Positions 33,329 to 43,000 of a DNA stretch of 64,000 nucleotides are shown piece after piece. Numbering within the stretch: the stretch's first letter is position 1; every line of letters begins with the position of its first letter. The position numbers were made by a program, and so were the translations under genes. The stretch is from Pseudomonadota bacterium. Its GTDB lineage: Bacteria > Bdellovibrionota_C > UBA2361 > OMII01. Below the pieces are notes generated by a model, which saw only the letters and a list, made by a program, of their open reading frames with translations, did not search any database and was not told where the DNA came from. Location of the stretch: assembly GCA_026390555.1 (NCBI GenBank), contig JAPLFS010000072.1:1-64000 (forward strand). The letters are read 5' to 3'.

Positions 33329-33862
33329 ATGTCTGATAGGTCGCATATAAAAAATCTGGATGCTCCTTTTGAGCAGGTGGTATCGAACCTGAGCGACCTC
33401 CGTGCATCTAGAGATCCGAAGAACGCACAGGAGCTATCCAGCCCTGCAGAGACAGACCTCTCAAAGGCCTCTATCGCCGCATCTGGTGTTGACCGTCTCT
33501 CGGCCAAACCGGACAAGCGCATCTTTGTAGGACAGAACGTGTCAGCATCGTTGGAGCAAGCTGAACGCTTAAGGGAGCCATCAACGGAGCGCGCGCAAAA
33601 GCCGCACGGCGTATTAAATAACCCCTATTATCCATATCAAGGCGATCTGTTCTCTCGCCTAATAACCCTATTCGCCAATATTTTTAAAGCCCTGGAGCGC
33701 CTGATTCTGCGCCTCCTGGGGGGCGCAGATGTAGAGATACCAAAGCACTTTAAACAGCAAGTGCCACGCATTGAGCCACGCGCGCCAACTCATGCCGAGC
33801 AGCTTGAAAAAAAACGGCTCGAAGAGGAGCGCCAGAGACACCTTGGCGTTCACCGCTCGTAG
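33329..33862 (+). CDS. hypothetical protein (177 aa)
   Basis: Not recognised. The N-terminal 100 residues are charged and disordered. Residues 105-130 include a hydrophobic amphipathic stretch (LFSRLITLFANIFKALERLILRLL) that could bind a membrane. The C-terminal tail is strongly basic and Glu/Arg-rich (EQLEKKRLEEERQRH). It is convergent with phhA. Confidence 0.55.
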   Translation: MSDRSHIKNLDAPFEQVVSNLSDLRASRDPKNAQELSSPAETDLSKASIAASGVDRLSAKPDKRIFVGQNVSASLEQAERLREPSTERAQKPHGVLNNPYYPYQGDLFSRLITLFANIFKALERLILRLLGGADVEIPKHFKQQVPRIEPRAPTHAEQLEKKRLEEERQRHLGVHRS

Positions 33863-33874
33863 TAACGAATAGAC

Positions 33875-34759
33875 TTACTTTAGCTTGGGCTTTGTAACAG
33901 GAAACTCCCTCCAGTACTCCCCTGTCCCTTTACGCAGAACTGTATCACCCTCCACTATCTCAAATGGCGTGAGGGCTGGCATTGCGCGAAATTTTTCGTA
34001 GAGCGGGATAAATGGGCGTTCGATACACTGCTTAAAGAGCGACTCAAAGCTATCAATCGTAAAATAAGACGCCTGCAGATCATCGATGTAATAGCCGGTT
34101 CTCAGAACTCTATCGATATCAAACTGTAGCCAATTAGCCGAAGGGTCGTTGAAGAGATACTTAGCCTCTCCGTACGATGACATAATACCTGCGCCGTATG
34201 CTTTAACCTCGCCGTTGTTTTTTATAAGTCCGAACTCAATAGTATACCAGTTAAGGCGCGCTAAGAACTTTATCCCCTTATGCTCAAGCGCTGCGAGCCC
34301 CGCTCTACCGTACTCCTGCATATAGTTTGCGTAGGCAGGGTTAGAAAGGAGCGGGATGTGTCCAAACACATCATGGAATATATCGGGCTCCTCCAGATAA
34401 TCGAGTTGCTCGGGGGTTCTGATAAATGTTCCCGCCGGAAACTGCCGATTTGCTAGCATTGAGAAGAAGGGTTTAGAGGCTATAAGACCGGGAACAGCTA
34501 GCACCTCCCACCCCGTTGCGGCGCGCAGATGTTTATTCATCTGTGCAAAATCTGGAACCGTTTCGGCAACTAGGTGCAGGGTTTTCAAACCCTCAAGATA
34601 TTCCTCACACACACGTGCCTTGAGGGTTTCAAGTTGTCGGTTATAGAGGGTCTTCCAGGTATTGTGATCAGCGGCGCTATAGGCGCCCCAATTCTGATCA
34701 ATAATACACTCCTCTACCGTCTGAGCTGTGAGGATTGCATGTCCCTTATCATCTTCCAT
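33875..34759 (-). CDS. phhA: phenylalanine 4-hydroxylase
   Basis: Tetrahydrobiopterin- and Fe(II)-dependent conversion of phenylalanine to tyrosine. The iron ligands are His129, His134 (DIFHDVFGHIP) and Glu175 (LNWYTIEFGLI). The ATG at 34759 has GGAG six bases upstream and is preferred to ATG 34771. It is monofunctional and lacks the N-terminal ACT domain of animal enzymes, like other bacterial forms (294 residues). No pterin recycling gene is adjacent. Use: phenylalanine breakdown or tyrosine formation. Confidence 0.95.
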   Translation of the reverse strand: MEDDKGHAILTAQTVEECIIDQNWGAYSAADHNTWKTLYNRQLETLKARVCEEYLEGLKTLHLVAETVPDFAQMNKHLRAATGWEVLAVPGLIASKPFFSMLANRQFPAGTFIRTPEQLDYLEEPDIFHDVFGHIPLLSNPAYANYMQEYGRAGLAALEHKGIKFLARLNWYTIEFGLIKNNGEVKAYGAGIMSSYGEAKYLFNDPSANWLQFDIDRVLRTGYYIDDLQASYFTIDSFESLFKQCIERPFIPLYEKFRAMPALTPFEIVEGDTVLRKGTGEYWREFPVTKPKLK

Positions 34760-34873
34760 AGAAGGCTCCATAAAAAACTGAAGAGCTGCTAGTGCTCTCT
34801 GCTACCGCAATAATAGCGATAACGTATAGGAGCTATTATGCGCTCCTTTAAGCACCCTCGCATAGGATTTCTT

Positions 34874-35890
34874 CTATCCTGGTGGTATCGGAGCTTCCCC
34901 CCGATCCTCGGCCGCATTCCTTAGCTCACCAAGGCTTAAGTCATGAATGGCTAGTAGCCAGAACCCTATGCCGATAAAGAGCAGGTAGGTCAGCATATGC
35001 ACTACTATAGAGTACGTAGTGGCCGCAGCCGGGGGGAAGGTAAAAAATGAGCAGGCTGCCACGCACCCCACCTGAAATACCCCCAGGAATCCAGGTGCCG
35101 AGGGAAAGGCGATCGCAAGCGCAACGAAGACCCCTAACGTTACGCTTAGAAGGAAGGAGTGGTCGTAGGGGAAGATAAAGAGCAGGCTATAGAACTGCAG
35201 GCAGGCGAAGAGCCACACGACCCCCGTTAAGACTACTATCGTTAACAGGCGCATCGGGGTCTTAATAACGGCAGCCCCTTCGATCAGGTCCCCCGCAAAC
35301 CGTACGATCAGGCTAGCTAGCCGCTGCGGTAAGGGCTTAGTGAAGAGGATAACACTACTACGAATAAAGCTAGGAAATAGGCAGCCACAGATTAGAAAGA
35401 GCAACAGGCATCCGCTCAGTGCTCCAAGCGAGTACGCGCCCCAGTTCACCCACTCTGGCACAGCCGGCAACATCGGTACTATTATTGCAAACGCTATTAG
35501 CACCGCGGCAAGATCAAAGAACCTCTCGATTACAACCGATATAAACGCCGATGCGAAGCTGTATTCAGACCAGCGCGAAAGGATCATGGGGCGGATAAAT
35601 TCACCCAACCGAAATGGCAACAAAAAGGTAGCAAGGTTACCGAGGATCATAGAGTCAAAGAGCTTGCGCAGAGATGGGCGCTCACCCTGCGGCTCCGGCA
35701 GAAGGTACCTCCAACGTAGAGACCTAAAGAAGAAATGAGCGCCAAAGCAGGCCAGAAATGGCAGCACCGGCCACCACTGTATCTGAGAGAAGCTCTCTGA
35801 AAGCTCCGTCAGCTTGACATCCCGAAAGGCGATATACATCGCCACTGCACTGATTAGGCAGCCGATACCAAGCTGTAACACCTTCTTCAT
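34874..35890 (-). CDS. YbhN/AglD-type membrane protein (LPG synthase TM-like, UPF0104)
   Basis: A 338-residue polytopic protein with seven or eight transmembrane helices. The RLGEFIRPMILSRW segment, preceded by a LRKLFDSMILGNLATFLLPFRLGE stretch, and the conserved SAPGFLGVFQVGCVAACSFF segment are typical of the family that includes the flippase half of MprF. Suggested roles are lipid or polyprenol-linked transport; unproven here. It lies 83 bases from hemH, on the same strand. Confidence 0.8.
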   Translation of the reverse strand: MKKVLQLGIGCLISAVAMYIAFRDVKLTELSESFSQIQWWPVLPFLACFGAHFFFRSLRWRYLLPEPQGERPSLRKLFDSMILGNLATFLLPFRLGEFIRPMILSRWSEYSFASAFISVVIERFFDLAAVLIAFAIIVPMLPAVPEWVNWGAYSLGALSGCLLLFLICGCLFPSFIRSSVILFTKPLPQRLASLIVRFAGDLIEGAAVIKTPMRLLTIVVLTGVVWLFACLQFYSLLFIFPYDHSFLLSVTLGVFVALAIAFPSAPGFLGVFQVGCVAACSFFTFPPAAATTYSIVVHMLTYLLFIGIGFWLLAIHDLSLGELRNAAEDRGEAPIPPG

Positions 35891-35972
35891 AGAAACCCCT
35901 GCTATAAATGCAACACCGACGATTATCCTAGCGTGCTTGAGATCGGGGTGAAAGGTATCAATGTAACGGGCG

Positions 35973-37049
35973 TTAACTCTTTAGAGGGCACCGAATAACG
36001 CAGTCAGAAGCATTTCTACAGCCCCCAACCAGCCAGCTTCCTAGCTCCTCCTTGATAATCTCGGTCATTCCGTCCAGCCAAGCCGGATGATCATTTAAGC
36101 ACTGAATAAGTGAGAGCTCCTCACCTCCAGCCTCAGTAAACTGCTCATGCCCCTCGTGTCCCAACTCATCTAAAGTCTCAAGACAATCCGCAGTAAAGCC
36201 CGGAGCTACAACAGCGATGCGCTTAATTCCGCTCTTCCCAAGCTCTTCGAATGTCACATCTGTATAGGGGGTCAACCACGGCTCGCTCCCAAAGCGAGAT
36301 TGAAATGTATGAACAACCTGCTCTCGGTCTAGTTTAAGCTTAGGGATGAGTGCCGCCGTTGTCTCAACACAGTGACAACAATACTGATCACCCTTATTAA
36401 CATAGCTACGTGGGATGCCGTGATATGAAAGTACTAAGCGCTCAGGCTTATGTGGCAGGGCAGCGATATGCTCGTTAATAATCGTGGCCCAGGCTTCTAT
36501 ATAGCTTGGATGCGCATAGTATGGCTCTGCAACGCGTAGCGTTGGAACCCAGCGCCGCTTAAGTAGGTGCAAAAAAACAGCATCGTAGGTAGAGGCGCTA
36601 GTAGTAGCTGAGTATTGCGGATACATCGGGAAAAGGAGGATCTTAGAGCATCCTTTTGCGATTAACTTATCTATCGCGCTCTCAAGGCTAGGCGAGCCGT
36701 AGCGCATACCAAACTCAACATCTATATTTTTGGAGACTAGTAAAAGCCGTTTCGCAACTCCCTCAGCTTGGCTCTTTGTTATTAGCAGCAGAGGCGATCC
36801 ATCCTTACGCCAGATACGCTTATAAAGACGCGCAGAGCGCCGTGGTCTGGTTACAAGAATAATGAAATTGAGTAGAATCCACCAGACTATCCGATTGATC
36901 TCAATAACCCGTCGGTCTGAGAGAAACTGTTTCAGATATCGGCGTACTTTAGCAGGAGTCGGCGCATCCGGAGTGCCTAACTGCGCAATCAACACCCCGA
37001 TCCTGTCCTTCGAACCCTTACATCCAAACTCAGCTGCGTTCTTATCCAT
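35973..37049 (-). CDS. hemH: ferrochelatase
   Basis: Inserts Fe2+ into protoporphyrin IX, the last step of haem synthesis. His210 (LSYHGIP) and Glu295 (ETLDELGHEG) are the metal-handling residues; LFPMYPQYSATTSAS is the family signature. The start lies within the hemY stop region (ATG overlaps eight bases), so the two are translationally coupled. The C-terminal tail has three cysteines (344, 350, 354, GGCRNASDCVIRCP), a possible part of a [2Fe-2S] site. Product: 358 residues. ATG 37055 is a less likely alternative start. Confidence 0.95.
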   Translation of the reverse strand: MDKNAAEFGCKGSKDRIGVLIAQLGTPDAPTPAKVRRYLKQFLSDRRVIEINRIVWWILLNFIILVTRPRRSARLYKRIWRKDGSPLLLITKSQAEGVAKRLLLVSKNIDVEFGMRYGSPSLESAIDKLIAKGCSKILLFPMYPQYSATTSASTYDAVFLHLLKRRWVPTLRVAEPYYAHPSYIEAWATIINEHIAALPHKPERLVLSYHGIPRSYVNKGDQYCCHCVETTAALIPKLKLDREQVVHTFQSRFGSEPWLTPYTDVTFEELGKSGIKRIAVVAPGFTADCLETLDELGHEGHEQFTEAGGEELSLIQCLNDHPAWLDGMTEIIKEELGSWLVGGCRNASDCVIRCPLKS

Positions 37050-38373
37050 ATGCATTAACCTGCGCCCGTATAATCGCCTCACGCGAGATCTTAATTCTAT
37101 CCGATACCCCAACACCTCCCCGATCAACTCCGGCAAAGACAAGCCCCGGCCTTCGGCCTTCGCACTCATTAATTGCGGAAACAATCCGATGATGCCCAAC
37201 TACTAGTTGGGGAATAGCGCGCTCCCAGGTGTATGAGCCGAGCCACTGTATTCCCCCTATCTTTAAAAGCTCCTGCAATAGGCGTGGGAGTACCTCCCTT
37301 AGCCTAGCTTCATCTGGGCTACCCTCTCCAGCCTGTGCTCCACCAAGCATTACGGTCATGATATGCTTATCAGCTGGAGCCACGTGAGGGAATATCTGAG
37401 AATTAAACATCACCCCCAATAGGTTCTCTGGCATTGCGCCAGGAAAAAGAACTCCAAAGGCGTCCCTTAAAAGTGGCTCCCGACGATCGACCGCAAGGTG
37501 CACAACCGTCAATCCAGCGAACTGCATGCCTGCCAGCATCTGAGCTAAGCTTGGCTCAAGCTCCTGAACCATGGAAGCGCTCGCCCTACCCGCGGTCGTT
37601 ACGATACACTGCTTAACCTCGAAGCTAGATCCAGCGCTACAGCGAAGCTCGAACCCCCCACTACTTGCAAGGAGTATCTTAAGTACTCGCTCAGAGCAGA
37701 GCTCAATTTTACCACTAAGTGCGGCAGCAATCGCATCGGTTAAACGCTGAATACCCCCCTTGATCACCATAATGGCTGGCTTCTTTACTTTTGAGCGGCT
37801 GCGCATATACCCAAGCATCGAACGCCCCTCGACCGCCGCACTCCATAAGCCGGGGAAGATTGAGCGCGCACTAAGCTGCTCTACATCTCCGCCGTAGATC
37901 CCCTTAAGAACCGGATCTAGTAAGCACTTAGTAGAGTCTTCGCCAAGCAGTGGTGCAAAAAAACGGAGCACCGATAGGTCATCACTAGCTGGTTTTAGTA
38001 GCGCCGACCTTAGTAGCCTAAGGGGCAACTTAAGCTTCGTAGCACAGGAGAAAAGTGGAGTTGTAATCAGTTCGCTCAGCCCACTTGGAACCTTAACCGG
38101 TTTATTACGAAACCAGACATACTGTCCGTATGGAGTAACGCTCGGATATCGCACCTCGCTAGAGAGCTTAAGCTCATCGAGTAATTGCGTGATATCGGGA
38201 CGCTCTACCAGAACGTTGGGCCCCTGTTCGCATGTGAATCCATCCTGGGGCGCTGAGCGAATCATGCCCCCTAGCTGTCCAGGCTCAATCAAGACCGGAC
38301 GCTCGCCGCTCTTTACCAGCTCATACGCTGCTACAAGCCCTGCTATGCCCCCACCTATAACAGCTATCTTCAT
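37042..38373 (-). CDS. hemY: oxygen-dependent protoporphyrinogen oxidase
   Basis: FAD enzyme oxidising protoporphyrinogen IX to protoporphyrin IX. The N-terminal dinucleotide fold is IAVIGGGIAGLVAAYEL; TCEQGPNVLVERP and LLDPVLKGIYGGDVEQLSAR are HemY-specific segments; YTWERAIPQLVVGH and the C-terminal GVDRGGVGVSDRI complete the FAD site. Length 443 residues is usual. It overlaps hemH, so the last two haem steps are encoded together. Confidence 0.94.
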   Translation of the reverse strand: MKIAVIGGGIAGLVAAYELVKSGERPVLIEPGQLGGMIRSAPQDGFTCEQGPNVLVERPDITQLLDELKLSSEVRYPSVTPYGQYVWFRNKPVKVPSGLSELITTPLFSCATKLKLPLRLLRSALLKPASDDLSVLRFFAPLLGEDSTKCLLDPVLKGIYGGDVEQLSARSIFPGLWSAAVEGRSMLGYMRSRSKVKKPAIMVIKGGIQRLTDAIAAALSGKIELCSERVLKILLASSGGFELRCSAGSSFEVKQCIVTTAGRASASMVQELEPSLAQMLAGMQFAGLTVVHLAVDRREPLLRDAFGVLFPGAMPENLLGVMFNSQIFPHVAPADKHIMTVMLGGAQAGEGSPDEARLREVLPRLLQELLKIGGIQWLGSYTWERAIPQLVVGHHRIVSAINECEGRRPGLVFAGVDRGGVGVSDRIKISREAIIRAQVNAYG

Positions 38374-38385
38374 CTTACTGTCCAG

Positions 38386-39624
38386 CTAAAAAAGGATCCT
38401 TGTTCTGATACTCGTGTCGAGCTCCTCTATCGTGTTTTTTATCCCCTCCGATAGCCCGTTATCAACGTCAATTATTAGGTACCCAACATCTCCCTGTGTG
38501 CTTAGGAACTGCGCGCGAATATTTGCGCCAGCAGCCGCGATAATTGAGTTAATCGAGCTCAAAACGCCGGGAACGTTCTTATGAATATTAAGGATACGGT
38601 GACTATCACGCACTATTGGCAACTCAACCTGCGGAAAATTAACCGCTCCGGTCGTACTGCCGGTCTCAATGAACTTGATCAATGTGTTGCCAACCTCTAG
38701 CCCAATATTACGTTGGGCCTCAAGGGTGCTTCCCCCGATATGCGGTGTCAGAATTACGTTATCCATTCCGGATAGTGCACACTGAAAGGGCTCGTCGTTG
38801 GTTTTCGGCTCCTCTGGAAAAACATCGATAGCAGCCCCTGCCAACTGACCACTTAAAAGTGCTGCCCGTACCGCTTCAAGATCTACTATGCGACCACGAC
38901 TTAAGTTAAGTAGGAATGCACCGTGCTTCATCTGCTCGATCTGGCGCGCGCCGATCATACCCCTAGTCTCGGCTGTATCCGGAACGTGTAGGGTGACGAA
39001 GTCAGAGAGTTTTAACAGATCCTCAAGGGTGGCAACCGGGGTCGCATTGCCGAGCGGAAGTTTATTCAGCACATCGAAGAAGTAGACCTTCATCCCGAAC
39101 GCTTCGGCCAGAAGTCCGACCTGTGGGCCGATATGTCCATAGCCTATAATGCCGATACTCTTATTGCGAACCTCGACACACCTATCAGCCGACTTATCCC
39201 AGCTCCCCTTATGCATGAGCTGACTTTTGTGGACTGCGCGACGGGCGAGCATCACCACCTCTGCCAGAGTAAGTTCAGCAACGCTACGGGTATTGCTAAA
39301 CGGGGCGTTGAAAACCGGAACCCCGTGCAACGCCGCCTTACTTAAATCAACCTGATCGGTGCCGATACAGAAGCACCCGATTGAGAGCAGGTTCTTGGCC
39401 TGCGCCAAAACCTTGCTACTTACCTCGGTCTTAGAGCGGATGCCGAGCACATGCACCCCTGCGATCGCCTCGCACAACTCCTGCTCTCCAAGCGCGCCTT
39501 TAATTAGCTCAGGTTGGTAACCGGCCTGAGAAAGCCTATCAACACAGGCCTGGTGTACCCCTTCAAGGAGTAGGATCTTCATCTTTTCGCGTGGGAATGA
39601 ATACTGCTTTTGGGTATTTTGCAT
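38386..39624 (-). CDS. serA: D-3-phosphoglycerate dehydrogenase, E. coli-type
   Basis: First step of serine synthesis, NAD-dependent. The NAD fold is GIIGYGHIGPQVG, with LSRGRIVDLEAV and PHIGGST (catalytic His) downstream, and a C-terminal ACT domain (HKNVPGVLSSINSIIAAAGA) for serine feedback. The sequence follows E. coli SerA (EGVHQACVDRL, IGCFCIGTDQVDL, NAPFSNTRSVAEL) rather than the longer two-regulatory-domain type. A start at 39624 gives 412 residues, matching that length; ATG 39582 is possible. The MITE copy B ends 44 bases upstream. Confidence 0.96.
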   Translation of the reverse strand: MQNTQKQYSFPREKMKILLLEGVHQACVDRLSQAGYQPELIKGALGEQELCEAIAGVHVLGIRSKTEVSSKVLAQAKNLLSIGCFCIGTDQVDLSKAALHGVPVFNAPFSNTRSVAELTLAEVVMLARRAVHKSQLMHKGSWDKSADRCVEVRNKSIGIIGYGHIGPQVGLLAEAFGMKVYFFDVLNKLPLGNATPVATLEDLLKLSDFVTLHVPDTAETRGMIGARQIEQMKHGAFLLNLSRGRIVDLEAVRAALLSGQLAGAAIDVFPEEPKTNDEPFQCALSGMDNVILTPHIGGSTLEAQRNIGLEVGNTLIKFIETGSTTGAVNFPQVELPIVRDSHRILNIHKNVPGVLSSINSIIAAAGANIRAQFLSTQGDVGYLIIDVDNGLSEGIKNTIEELDTSIRTRILF

Positions 39625-39659
39625 AGAGCTATGGTATAGCGAGAAAGGAGAAAACAAAA

Positions 39660-39667
39660 GGGAGTTT
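39660..39667. repeat. target-site duplication, left (copy B)
   Basis: GGGAGTTT directly abuts the left end of the element at 39668 and is repeated exactly at 39874-39881. Confidence 0.9.
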
Positions 39668-39873
39668 GCAACTATTAACCCGATCAGATCCGTGTGCGTT
39701 AGCCCCTATCAAGGGGCGAGTTTGCGGAGCAAACTGGGGTGGGAATACTAAGTATTCACCCCTAAAATAAGCGTCCCCGATCAGGGGACGTCAAGAAAGA
39801 TGTTTCGTTAGGACTGATCGCAAGATCGAATCTTTTTAAACACCGACAAGTTTATACTGGGGTGAATAGTTAC
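39668..39873 (+). mobile_element. MITE-like repeat, copy B (intact, 206 bp)
   Basis: Ends are GCAACTATTAACC on the left and GGGGTGAATAGTTAC on the right, forming inverted repeats. Within it are GCCCCT-ATCA-AGGGGC (39702-39717), GTTTGC-GGA-GCAAAC (39720-39734), GTCCCC-GATCA-GGGGAC and GATC-GCAA-GATC hairpins, plus an internal copy of the end (GTATTCACCCCTAAAATAAG). Perfect 8-bp direct repeats flank it. No coding frame is present. It lies between serA and the SNF2 gene, so it separates two divergent genes and may carry or alter their promoters. Confidence 0.9.
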
Positions 39874-39881
39874 GGGAGTTT
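39874..39881. repeat. target-site duplication, right (copy B)
   Basis: GGGAGTTT, identical to the copy at 39660-39667. Confidence 0.9.
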
Positions 39882-40027
39882 AGGATGTTATGGTGTTGAA
39901 TTATGTCAGTTTTAAAGGCCCGGCCTTAGATCCCTTGCTTTAACCGCTCAATCGATCGGGGGCAAGTTTAAAAAAAGCAACCTCCCACCCCCTGCCTTAA
40001 TTAAGTAGAGTGTGATACCTTACTCCG
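39882..40027. other. upstream region of the SNF2 gene
   Basis: An AT-rich stretch, about 146 bases, with no gene and no confident promoter call. With the element it forms a region of 403 bases without a coding gene between serA and the SNF2-type gene. Confidence 0.3.
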
Positions 40028-43000
40028 ATGATCGGGACCCCAACTGCAGCCAAATCTAAGATCCTTACTCACCTGCGTAAACTTGCTCCATTTTCGGTCG
40101 TTGAGCGCGGCGTCGGATTCGCCACTAACGATAACGTTAGTGAGTGTAGTTATGCGGGCCATACGGTCACCGGACATGTCCGCGAGGACGAGGTTACAAC
40201 CCATTCAGTTCAACTCGTTGTTCTATCCTCACATGATATAGAGGCCTCCTGCTCCTGCTCTACCGCTACGGATATGCAGGAGCAGTGGTGCGCACACGCC
40301 GTAGCGCTCCTCTGGCGCGCAGCGGAGCTTGAGTTCTTTGAGCCGCGCGGCGGATTCGGAGAACGAGAGTCCACCTTTCGTGCTAACTCCAGCTCTCCGC
40401 TCGAGGTAGCCAACGCGATCCGAGATATTCAATCAATCAGCACCGAACAGGGCAGCTGGGATAGTTCAGGTGCCACAACCTCAAGCTACGCACCAAGCGT
40501 ATCGATTCTACTAGATCTCTCCAGTGATCGACTCGGCATAAAGATTTTCTTTGATGAGGTAGAGCAGGAGCCTACGATTTTTGATGGATTCCGCACCGTT
40601 TCAAGCCGTGCGCTCGATAACATCCTCCTCCAGGTACTCGAAGATGAGGGCTCCTGGGATGATGCCAGCCATATCTGGTATATCAATTCCAGTAAGGGTA
40701 TTGAGTTGGTGCTGGGCCTAATAGAGGAGTACGAGACCGTGCTTTCTGTTGGCGATTCGCAGCCAATTACCCTATCGCATGATCCGATCGGCGCAAAACT
40801 ACTCCTCACCTGGCAACCTGGCGCACTTGAGCTAAGAATGAAGTGGGTGATTGGTTCAGATGATAAACGGCTAGAGATTCAACGCACACAGGAGGTCTTC
40901 GGTACTGGTCCATTCTGGACGATGATTAAGCACAGGATCTATCGCCTGACGCCGCAGGCCGCGCGTATCGCCTCTATCTTCGATGGCTCGCGCTCACTCA
41001 CTGTGCCACGTGCACAGGTTGGACCGGTGCTTGAGGCTCTTAATGACTCTGAGATTCGTAATGAGGCGCTACTTGAGGTTTCAAATCCAGAGTTGCAGCC
41101 GGCCGCGGAGATTAAGACCCCTGTTCCGATGCTGCAGTTAGAGCGTAGAGACAACGCCTCGGATCACTTCACATCGAATCGCCAAGTAGAGCTGATAGCT
41201 ACGCTAGATTTTGAATATCCCACCGCACAGGCAGGCTCGAACGTAGTGTTCCTGCGCGATCGTGACTTTGAAAACGAAGCTACCGCCGCCCTACATACCA
41301 TAGGATTTTCTAGCACTAACGAGAAACGCCGCTATGCACTTACTGGCGATGCCGCGCTCGATTTTATTCATGATGGCAATGAGAAGCTCACCAACCCGTG
41401 GAAAATTAACGGCATAGATGCAATTCGCAAGGGCATGCGTTTCTCGGAGCTTAACATTGCTATTGCGCTTGCGAGCAACACCAAGGGGGGTGCGGATACC
41501 AACGATGAGGATCTCTCTAGTACGCGCCGTCCTGGTGCTATCGATTGGTTCGATTGTCACGTCTCCGTTCTGCAAAACAATTCTAACCTCCCACTTTCTG
41601 CGCTCTTCAAGAACACCCGTGGGGATAACGATCGCTGGACACGCCTCGACAGTGGAGCATATGCACGAGTTCCTGGTGGCAGCATTGCCCAGCTAAGAAC
41701 GATCCTAGGTATGGTCGATCCGAACTGCCGCGTTAGTAACACCATTAAAACCCAGCTATCATTGGCTCAGGCTATCAGCCTCAGCCGTATCAACGACAAC
41801 GGATTCGCCGTCTCGCTCGACAAGCGCCTAGCAGCATTAAGCGCCAAGCTATCCTCCTTTGCAGAGATTAAACCGGTCAAGGCGACCAAGGGCTTTATCG
41901 GCGAATTGCGAAACTATCAGGAGGATGGCATTAGCTGGCTTAACTTCCTGCATGAGTTTGAACTGGGCGGCATCCTGGCCGATGAGATGGGACTCGGTAA
42001 GACCGTTCAGGCGCTGGCCTTCTTCCAAATGTTGCGTGATAAACGGGGCAAAAAGGAAGCTAAAAAACCGATCTTAATAGTTGCTCCAACCTCGGTTATT
42101 ACAAACTGGACCTACGAGATTCGTCGCTTTACACCCGGCATGAAGTCCATAATGCTGCATGGCCCGGGGCGCAAAGTACTCTTTGATCAGGTACCAGATG
42201 CCGATTTCGTCCTGACCTCTTATGCGCTCTTACGACTCGATAGATACGAGTTGGAGCGCTTTGAGTTCTCATACCTCGTTCTTGATGAGGCCCAAAATAT
42301 TAAGAATCCTCAGGCAACCACCACAAAAGCTGCTAAAGCTATCCGTGCTCGCCGCCGCCTCGCCATAACTGGCACCCCGACTGAGAACAGGCCGATGGAG
42401 CTCTGGTCCATTATGGACTTTCTTATGCCGGGATACCTCGGATCAGCAGAATTCTTCCGTTCGAATATCGAGCGCCCGATCCTTGAAGGCGGCAACTCCA
42501 CACAGGTTGCTCAGATGCTTAATGCAAAGACCAGGCCCTTTATCCTGCGTCGCCTCAAAGCCGACGTAGAGAAGGAGCTGCCAGCCAAGATCGAGTCGGT
42601 ACTGCACGTCGATATGACGCCGAGCCAACGCACGATGTACAACCAGATCCTGAATGAAGTACGTCCGAAGGTTTTTGAAGCTATTAAGAAAAAAGGTATT
42701 CAGGGTGCGAGCATCTCAATCCTTGCGGCTTTGCTGCGCTTACGTCAGGTGTGCAACCATCCGAACTCTATCGAGGCCTTTAGTGACCTACAGGGCTACG
42801 ACTCAGGTAAGTTCAATCTACTGAAGGACCTGACCCAAGAGGCGCTCGACTCTGGCAGAAAGATCCTACTCTTCAGTCAGTTCCGTGGCATGTTATCGAT
42901 TATACGGGGCTGGCTCGACGAGATCGGCACGGAGTACCTCTACCTAGATGGCGCTACACGCAACCGCCAAGATCTAATCGATCGCTTCTCACAGGACGAT

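Noticed and set aside
35340-35738. 132-codon frame antisense to the YbhN-type gene
   Set aside because: Shadow of a clear membrane protein; no ribosome-binding site.
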